DNA from: Syngnathus acus
Taxonomy: Eukaryota > Chordata > Actinopteri > Syngnathiformes > Syngnathidae
Reading direction: 5' to 3'
DNA length: 64,000 nucleotides
Assembly: GCF_901709675.1 (NCBI RefSeq)
Contig: NC_051098.1
Coordinates: forward strand, 13,359,918-13,423,917
Shown here: positions 24,306 through 64,000 of the stretch, in pieces
Layout: each line of letters begins with the position of its first letter
Numbering within the stretch: the stretch's first letter is position 1
Program-made: the position numbers and the translations under genes
Notes under the pieces: model-generated
What the model saw: the letters and a program-made list of their open reading frames with translations, nothing else
Told to the model about the DNA's origin: nothing
Databases searched by the model: none

Positions 24306-24656
24306 CTCCCCCCCCCTCGTGTTTCTGCCTTGACTTTCTCTCTCGCCATCTTCTTTACCTTTAAGCCCTTGTATGGTCGTTTTGTAACATCTCCAGGATC
24401 TAATCTCTCAATATGAACACTATCCTTCCGAGTACATTAAATGGTTTAGTTTGTCATATTGAGTAGAGACTGATCCCTACCCCAAATAGTGAAAAACCCC
24501 AAGTGAAGCCCACAACATCTTGTCTACACTTCAAAAACCTCTCTGCCATAAGTTGATCCCTTGTCTGATATTCAGTGCTGGTCTCTTAGATACATTATTT
24601 CACACCACACATCCCAAAACTCTTGTAACATCTTTTCAAACTTAACTTACGATCCC

Positions 24657-24662
24657 AATAAA
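24657..24662 (+). terminator. napa: napa proximal polyadenylation signal
   Basis: AATAAA occurs 352 nt after the stop codon. A second AATAAA at 25122-25127 could end a longer 3' UTR that would approach the convergent galectin gene. Which is used cannot be seen from sequence. Confidence 0.45.
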
Positions 24663-25270
24663 TGTCTCAAGTGATTTGATTTAGAAAAAAAAAAAGTGCC
24701 CTATGTGGCAAAGACTTGGTAACAACCCAGGCTAAACTTAGCTCCTGACCTCGATGACATCCAATTCCCCTGCCTTTCCCTCCCCCCCACAGGAAACTAT
24801 TTAATGTCAAGTAAAACAGGCAATGTTTTAAGTCACATTTTAACATTCGCCACTCTCATGCGAGTGCAACATTTAAGTTAACCACTGTAAAATGAAACAC
24901 AAAACTCCAAAGTACAACTACTCTATCATAGACGCAATACAAAGAGGGGACAGTAAAGTTTTTGCAAAGCAATACTGACACCTAGTGGCCTTTTCAGGCA
25001 CTGACTGATGAGTGAACGAGCATTGTGTTGTCCTGTTTCTCAAATTGCATTTTAAAATAAAATGTCAAATAGCAGTTAACAAATTTTGCTAATATATATA
25101 TATATATCCTACTGATAATACAATAAAATTAAAGATTCTAAATGACGGGCTCCTTGGTTTATTCACTGTTGTCACAATCATGAAAGAATGTGGACACAAA
25201 GAATATTTGGCTTGCGTTCCCGTTGAAAAGTGGTACTCTGACTTTACAAGTGACGTTTTTTTCAATTGTT

Positions 25271-25276
25271 TTTATT
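25271..25276 (-). terminator. Galectin polyadenylation signal
   Basis: TTTATT on the plus strand (AATAAA on minus) lies about 120 nt past the galectin stop codon, the only good signal nearby. It is about 145 nt from the distal napa signal on the other strand, so the two transcripts may almost touch tail to tail. Confidence 0.55.
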
Positions 25277-25395
25277 AATCAAGCTTTGATAAAGTATCTC
25301 CAGTATTTTGAACAAAAAATAAATCTTTGGTCCTGATGTTGGTTGCCATGGAGATATCACACAAGTGTGGTGCTGAGTACAAACCGAGCGTGCTT

Positions 25396-26414
25396 TTAGA
25401 AGTGGATGTAGGAAATCTGCACGTCACCCGCCACCTCCAGCTTGTCGATTTCGGTGACGGCGCGCGTGCGGTGAGTGAAATCGAACAGCGGATGCCCGTT
25501 GAGGAACACCTTGAAGCGGTCGGTGCCGCAACGGATGGACATCTTGACAAAAACGGAAAATCAGTTTTTATTCTGTTAAATTAAGTGTAATTCCACTATC
25601 GACCACACCATAATCATTTATGTTTAACAAGCTATGACTCGGAAACACCCCAGTCGTATTTTGCCAAACACTCACGTCAAAGTACTGGCCCTCCTCGAAG
25701 GGGTTGGCCCCAAGCTGGCGTTCCTCTTGGCCCCAGCAGCCACCCTCCATGCTGTTGCGCACCACCACGCCGTCCTTCACGCGCGGGTTCATATGGAAGG
25801 GGACGTCACCAGATCTACTCACCATGAAGTTAATGCTGAACCTAAGACAAACAACTTCACGTGAGCATTGCTGCTCAGCTTGCACGTCTGCCAAATTGTT
25901 ATGATTGATACAAAAATCTGCAACCTCAATTGTCTTCCGCCCTCTAGTGGAAGAGAATTTAATTGTCCTGCCTGTCATTATACGTCATTAGCACAGATAG
26001 TGAAAACTACATTAGTTTTAGTAAATTAATAATTTTTGGGCCAATGAGATCAAATTGGATGTTTATCGAGCATATCTGCCACAATAATTGGGTAAGACGG
26101 CAAATGTACCTCTTTGAATGGCGGGGAACCATGCCTCGGATGACGACTGTCCTCTTTGGGAACATTCCTCCTGGAATCACGCCCGAGAACGGGATCGGCT
26201 GCGGGTGCACAGCACAGACAACACCACATGATGGACTGCAAGAAAACTGGCCAGACTAACATTTATTAGGGTATTTAATTTTATTTTTTATTTTGGGGGT
26301 TAGGGTTTTTTGGGGGCCTTTGACTTTTTTGTTTACAATAAATACTCACAGGGTTGTAAATCGGCTGGCCGCTCATGCTCTGCAGTAAAATTAACATGAG
26401 AGATAAGGTTAAAC

Positions 26415-26445
<31 letters not shown>

Positions 26446-27989
26446 GACATATCCTCACCGGTAGATTTGATCCTGGGAATCCACCCTGATAGGGCAAAAA
26501 AAGAACAGAATTGACTGAGGAGTTGTACCTAATGAAGTGGGCTACGCACACACGTCTAGCAATCAAATTATTGAAAAATAGTCAAACAGATGAATACCCC
26601 GATGATGCCTCCTATGCCCCCGGGACAGCCACCCTGCCAGAAAGAAAACAAAGCATCACAATAAATCTATTTTGGCATCAAACTAATTCACTGCAATAGG
26701 ATTTAGGGCCCGACTGAAATGATAAAATAAATCTTAACCCTTCACAATCTGGAAAAAAAGTGTTTCATGACTGCATCGTTGAATAATAACATGAAGAATA
26801 AATGAAAATGTCTCACAGGGCCTGCAGCCCCGCATCCTGGCATGCCTCCCATGCCGCCTCCCTGCTGCTGCATATGGGAAAATTTTCAATTTGAAAGATA
26901 TTTCATGCCATGGCAGTAAAAAAACAAAAACAGTGAGGGGAAAAAAAAAAGGTAATGTTAATGGACTTACCCCCATTCCCGAGCCACCAGCCTAAAAAAA
27001 GAATTACCAAAAAAAAAGTTTTACTGCAATTAGTGATGGGCGAGTATCGATGTAAACAAACAGAACTTCATCTCACCCCAATGACGTTAATGGTCTGAAT
27101 GGAAACATCTCCTGCGATCTCCATGCCGCGCACTCTGGCCAAAGGGAGGCGATGCTTGAAGGTGTAGAAGTCCTTCCCATTAATTTTGAACTGCCAAGAC
27201 ATTTACTGTCAGGTCAAAGGTCACGGCCACGCCACGCCAGCCCAAAACGCTCAGACCTGGTAGCCCTCCAGGGAGCACACGATGACCATCTCGAAGGCCT
27301 TGCCCTTGCTGAAGGGCATGTCACGGATCTTCTCCTCCGCATCCCATGCGGCGTTCTGCCGGCTGTTGAAGACCACCTTGTCCCAGCCGTCGAAGCGTGG
27401 GTTGAAGTGCAGGGCCACGTCGCTGGAATCGGACTGTCCGCATAGCAGATTCACAGAGAACCTGATGGAGACGGACGGACGGGTGTGCGTCAATTATGGA
27501 GCTCGGGGGGGGGGGGGGGGGAACAGTTTGGGTTGGGCTACCCGGAAAACATCCTGAGAAGTGCTTTGCTATGTTTGCTCTGCCTGCTGATGACCACGCA
27601 CACGTTGAGAAGGGAGGAGCATGCCGTGAAAGCTCCTTTCATTTCCTTCAATGGGGAAAAAAAAACCGACCCACCCAGTCACGGTGTGACAAGCCAGTGG
27701 GCTGAACTCACCTGGTAATTTTGTCCGGAACCAAGCCCTGGATGTAGATGGAAGCTCCCTCCCGCAGACCTCCGTAGATTGGCCCCAGATACGGAATGCT
27801 CTGTACAACACATTGGAGAAAGCATACAAAAAGTCTACACACCCTACGTTTTTGATAAGAGATAAACAACTGAGCTTGCATAAGTCTGCACACCCTGTTA
27901 TGACAAGAGTGTGTTTAAAGAAAGGTCAAATTGAGGATACTCACGGGGGAGTAGACAGGCTGGTAACCAGGAGGAGCCAAGAAGGACAT
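25396..27989 (-). CDS. lgals4: Tandem-repeat galectin, galectin-4-like
   Basis: Twelve exons join in frame: 27989-27945, 27800-27712, 27461-27257, 27190-27077, 26991-26971, 26867-26817, 26633-26598, 26485-26459, 26379-26350, 26198-26110, 25841-25676 and 25542-25396. They total 1020 nt, 339 residues. The start [16 protein letters not shown] resembles mammalian galectin-4. Two galactoside-binding domains are present. The N-terminal one has [15 protein letters not shown] then WDAEEK; the C-terminal one has HMNPR, VVVRN and WGQEERQ. A Gly/Pro/Met-rich linker, made from five tiny exons of 21, 51, 36, 27 and 30 nt, separates them. Galectins lack a signal peptide and leave the cell by a non-classical route; they crosslink beta-galactoside glycans. 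In the N domain the usual Arg of the W-x-x-E-x-R signature is Lys. Galectin-9/8-like naming is possible, but the N terminus and the neighbouring ryr1 favour galectin-4. The start of exon 6 could shift by one CAG. Confidence 0.92.
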
Positions 27990-28043
27990 GGTGGAGGTCG
28001 TTGAGACGTGCGAGCAGGCGGGTGAAAAGGTCGCTGCCGGATG

Positions 28044-28050
28044 TTTTATA
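28044..28050 (-). promoter_or_regulatory. lgals4: TATA box of the galectin gene
   Basis: TATAAAA on the minus strand lies 55 bp before the start codon. This predicts transcription starting at about 28015-28020 and a very short 5' UTR of some 25-30 nt in the same exon as the ATG. It suggests tissue-restricted rather than housekeeping expression. Confidence 0.7.
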
Positions 28051-28812
28051 CCGACCGAGCAGAAGGGAGGGGCGACCAGGGAGGACGTGCGCTGTTTACT
28101 TTCGAGCAGGGCTGGGCTAAAGTTTGCACCGCAAGGCCGCACCTGATTTTGAATTAATTAATTTACTCTTCATTAAGTATTATAATTAATTTTCCAATGA
28201 TGTATTAAAAACTATAAACAGTTAAATGTGTGTTTTTTTTGTGATAAATACAAATTTTCGAAATTTTATTTTAATCGTGCCTCAAATAAAATTAATCAAT
28301 TGACTATGACTTCAGTTTTATTTGATTTTGCAATCAGTTTAAAAAAGCCCTGTAATATTGGTTAGATTAAATTTGCCACTTTTTGTTGTTGCCATTTTAG
28401 TTTAAAACAATTAGCGTTCTTATTCATGCACCTCTTGCAGATTTTGAATTTGTCACAAATCTGCCATAAATGTAATCATTGTAATTAATGTAATCAATCT
28501 TGATTACAACTAATAATTTTACATTGTTAATGTGAATACTCTATGGGCTGAAGTAAAGAACCGAGACGTGAGATACGAATTAATCATTGACCCGGCAGAA
28601 GATAAATATTCCGTGTGAACTATAAGGTGCTGTAAAAAAAAGAAAAACATAATGGTTCCTTCCAGTGCAGGAATGTGGCCCACCCAAGGCAAACACAAAA
28701 ACTCTTATCTTGCTTGTGTGTTCCATCTAAGTTTCAAATTTCGCTACAAGCCGAAAGTACGATTTTGTATAGGAACGAGGACACTTGCTGGCATAGTTGC
28801 TGAGTGAACCCA
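28051..28812. other. Intergenic gap between galectin promoter and ryr1 3' end
   Basis: AT-rich DNA without exon-like sequence. Upstream control sites of the galectin would lie at its left edge. No RNA gene, repeat array or palindrome was recognised. Confidence 0.6.
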
Positions 28813-28818
28813 TTTATT
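28813..28818 (-). terminator. ryr1: ryr1 polyadenylation signal
   Basis: TTTATT on the plus strand (AATAAA on minus) lies about 850 nt past the ryr1 stop codon. The inferred 3' UTR (28795-29663) includes a (CA) run near 28939-28955 and no other coding sequence. Confidence 0.5.
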
Positions 28819-29663
28819 GTGAGCGCAAAACAGAGTTCAGTCAACGTGTCGGCTTGGAAGGCCGCCAAAAATGCTGTGTGGCAGCGCCTTCACACCTGAG
28901 AGTCAACACGCACTCCAAAATCGTCTTCCTCCACGCGTCACACACACACACACACGCACTTCACAGACAACATCTGACATGTTGGAATCCTCCAAAGAAA
29001 AAAATAAATATCGTATGTAAAATAAGCCTCCTATTCAAAATGGCCGCTTTTAAATACGTACATTCATTCGCTCCTGCTCGCCGTTAGCTGGAAGGTTCGA
29101 AAACAGTCGTTGGCAGAGAAACAATAAATAAATTGGTAAGACTTCAAAGTGTCTGTACATACAGAATGGCGTCGCACGCTGATAATTCTCTGCTCATTCC
29201 TCCGTGAGTCTTCTTCTCAAAATGGCGGTCCGCAAAATTGCAGTCAAATTATGCTCTATTATTTAAAAAAAAAATTAAAAAAATGCAGACCTCCATCAAA
29301 ACATATTAAACATACTTTTGCCGACCTTACGTACTTGGCACTCGGATGCCACCAGATGGCGCCAAAACGGTTCGTAAGCGTTCCCGCGATAAACAAAACA
29401 TCTTCCCTCTCAGCTAAACAAAACGAAGAAAGCAGCCACTTTGCTCTAGGCACTAAAAGTCCGTTCAATGAACATGATGCGTTCAGGCACAGTTCGGAGT
29501 GGAGACGAGCCGTGACGCCGACGTTTATACAAGCAAGGCAATTTAGAAAAGAATCCCGTCACGTGATTATCGTTTGATCGAATTGGATGCCGCAGCCAAA
29601 GTGTGCATAGCATAGTTGACTTGTCTATTCAGATCAATCGGCCAATGGTCTTTGTCACCCGTG

Positions 29664-61492
<31,829 letters not shown>

Positions 61493-64000
61493 CTGTACAA
61501 AAAAAAAAATTCCGTCACATGCTGAGACTGCAAAAAATTAACTCGTACCTCATGTTACCGATGTCTGTCGTTCAAGACAATAAGTTGTGGAGGAGAACAT
61601 GTCTCATAGTTCGGTTTTGTTTGTATTGGTTTGTTTTCATTTGTGTTGTTTTGTTTTGTGTTGTTTTGTGTTATTCTGTTTTGTGTTGTGTTGTGTTTTG
61701 CTTTGTATTGTTTTGTTTTTTGTTTTGATTTGGTTTGTGTTGTTTTGTGTTGTTTTAGGTTCATTTATTTTTTTTGCGTCACGTAGGTGAAGAAAGGAAA
61801 CGAGGTGAGCACACGCCCCGAGCCGAGCGCTAACAGTCCAGACAGTAATTTGACTGGTGCAAAACACAAGCGATAAACGCCCCCCCCTCCATCCCCCCAC
61901 CTGACACTTGCCATTCTCAGCTGTTGCCTGCGCTCAGCTATTACACACGCAAGAAGATCCACCACTTCACCTGACTCATTTTTTCTGCTCACATGCTTTC
62001 AAACGTTCAAATTTTGGGTCCAGGGCCACACGCTGCTGTTTATGAGGCACAGCGGGAAAATGGAAAGTGACTCCGACGGGTGACCTCGTAAAAACTCAGG
62101 CCTTTGCCAAACGGTGTCCCCTCGCAAGCACCTGATCATCTATCGTTCCTCAGGCCCAAAATGTCCGCTGGCCTTCGGAGCACAGTCTTGCGCTCGCGCA
62201 ATCATTCGGGATGATTTTGCACAGTGGCACACTCGCTCGTCTTCCCACAGAGTTGTCCAGGTTGGAAGCTAGCGCAGAGGCCGCGCAAATTTTGCCACTT
62301 AACTCAGCGCTTTATTAATAGAGGCCGCCTTCCGCATTTGAAGGTTGACACTTTGCAGCCAGCCAAACACACGCCCTGATTATTTGATAATCTCCCCACG
62401 TTCCAAGGAGTCAAGACATTTCTGAGTCAAGGTCAGGATGTCCGGTTATCACCTTTGTAATATACTATGACAATTTTGTTTCCTCTTAGTGTGGAAATTA
62501 ATTTTGTCTATCAACAATCTTTGGGATTTGAAAAATCCTTACGTGTTTAGCAGGTCTTACTTCAACTTCTGCTGGATTGACTCAAACATGTGGACCACGC
62601 AGGAGACAATTTGATGAACTGACATCTAAAGCCATGTAAAGCCCTCAAATGGTGTAACAAGCCGGCGCCACGCGCCGCAAGCTATGCCAAGTTGTCATGA
62701 CGCACAACGGGCTCCTCACTCTTAACATAAACACCCATGTCGAGCTCCAGTAGTCCATAAAATGTTGGAATTTTACAGGCATGTCGCTGTTCTGTATTTA
62801 CAGACAAAGAATGGCGGGGCATTTTTCTGCTAGCTTAATGCTAGTTAGCATCTCTATAGGTATGCTGCTAAGTGACTATTCAAATCTTGAAGCTACCAAA
62901 AAAACGATGGAGGCGTTATCATCGGTGGAGCTAGAGTGGGGGGGCTGTGGGAGCCCTGCCCCCCGAAAGAAAAAATCCTAGCACCGCCAGTGTTTATCTC
63001 TTGGCGACATTCACAATTATTTCCGGCTCACTTTTCCCAAATCAAATCTGAAAGCCATTTATTTTTAACAGCAGTGTTGTTCGACAAGTTTGCAATTATA
63101 CAAATTACTGTATCAAACAGTTTTGGGGGGGAAATAGTTTGCAGTATATTTGTGGCTTAAATGATTAATATACGCAATAACAAACAATTTAAAGGCGGGT
63201 GGGGACTGCAGTGGTGCCTCAAATGTGTCACCTGCAAAAAGCATTGAAAAATCCATGCCGCAACCGAAACAATGTGAAGACTTCTCTTTTGAAAATGACT
63301 CAGCGGGGGGAGCTCGATGCTATCTCGATCTTTCTTTGCGCCATCGGCTCTTTGCCTGCGCTTGAGGCCCGAGCCCTTCGCTCCGCTCCGACTATTTTGG
63401 GCGGCTGCACCTGTCAAGATCACGTTGCCTCCTTCTGCTGACCGGCAGATACTTGGGCGCTAGCTTCTGAGTAGACAGCAACACGTTTTAGAAGCAGGAC
63501 AAGCAATCAAGTCAAATGGACGACAAATGACGAGAAGGAAAATCAATCGATGGGATTGATGGTGGAAATCTTTGATCTGATAAAATCCACGACTAGCTAG
63601 CTTTAGCGGGATGGCTCAACAATGAGCTCTCAGCCTGATGTCAGACAAGAGAAGACCACCTGTTCATTGTGTACATAAGCGGCAACAGGTGCCGTGCATG
63701 TGTGTGTCTCGCTGGATGTGTTCGTCCGCAGGGCTCAACACTTATGGAGCCCCGCTTTGCCAGCAAAATCCTTCGGATCAAGGCAGCATCCGCGTCGGAG
63801 TCAAATGATTTTTGTTTTGAAAATATAGTCACGTAAAGATGCAAAGTGATGAAGATAAAGGTGAGGGAGAGAAGCCACTGATGCCGAGGAAAGACGAAAA
63901 TGGTCAGAAAATAAAAATTATCCTTCTGCATGACTGCAGAGATGGATTTATTTGAATATTATTAACATTCAAGTCACATAATGACTTTTTAAAAGGCATC
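61493..64000 (-). other. ryr1: ryr1 intron 1 (part)
   Basis: No exon encoding the conserved N-terminal residues before DDQVVLQC could be found on the minus strand, so the window appears to end inside intron 1, which is at least 2.5 kb and by far larger than most introns of the gene. Apart from the simple repeat at its left end and a transposon-end relic at 62927-62994 it shows no other structure. It may contain regulatory sequence, but no motif cluster stands out. Confidence 0.6.
61611..61770. repeat. TTTTGTGTTG-rich simple repeat
   Basis: About 160 bp of TTTTG/TGTTG units with almost no A or C on the plus strand. It begins about 120 bp beyond the first ryr1 exon in the window, on its upstream side. 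Confidence 0.9.

Noticed and set aside
63157-63423. Possible ryr1 exon 1 in a minus-strand frame beginning near 63423
   Set aside because: The sequence around the candidate ATGs does not resemble the conserved RyR N terminus and no donor in the right phase follows.

Overview
The window is nuclear DNA of a ray-finned (teleost) fish. The evidence is five vertebrate multi-exon genes with very short introns (often 70-120 bp), GT-AG junctions throughout, fish-style microsatellites and DNA-transposon fragments, and no prokaryotic features. The species cannot be named from the sequence.

Layout: 1-1317 is a tandem array of a 236-bp palindromic unit, followed by fold-back repeat debris (to about 3 kb). 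ehd2 lies on the minus strand (CDS 4602-8786, 6 coding exons, 544 aa). bicra (GLTSCR1) is also minus (CDS 11147-19335, 14 coding exons, about 1771 aa), with a likely non-coding first exon near 20.5 kb. napa (alpha-SNAP) is on the plus strand (21499-24305, 11 exons, 295 aa), divergent from bicra. A tandem-repeat galectin most like galectin-4 is on the minus strand (25396-27989, 12 exons, 339 aa), convergent with napa. The remaining half is the skeletal-muscle ryanodine receptor gene ryr1 on the minus strand (29664-61492 and beyond), with about 103 coding exons visible. Only the short first coding exon appears to lie outside the window, beyond 64000.

The genes have unrelated jobs: membrane remodelling at caveolae (EHD2), the ncBAF/GBAF chromatin remodeller (BICRA), SNARE disassembly (alpha-SNAP), beta-galactoside binding (galectin), and sarcoplasmic-reticulum calcium release (RyR1). 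From general knowledge, NAPA-BICRA-EHD2 and LGALS4-RYR1 are neighbours in two separate parts of human 19q13; here they are fused into one compact block.

Most notable observations: (i) a one-base excess in a C8 run breaks the ryr1 SPRY1 exon frame, confirmed by exon-length arithmetic; (ii) an hAT-like element inside one ryr1 intron carries a copy of another ryr1 intron/exon junction (transduplication); (iii) a conserved 18-nt ryr1 micro-exon at the ASII position; (iv) several introns that are multiples of three and free of stops; (v) a galectin linker built from five tiny phase-0 exons; and (vi) the 236-bp double-hairpin satellite. I saw no wholly new gene system. The unusual content is in repeats, micro-exons and the broken ryr1 exon.
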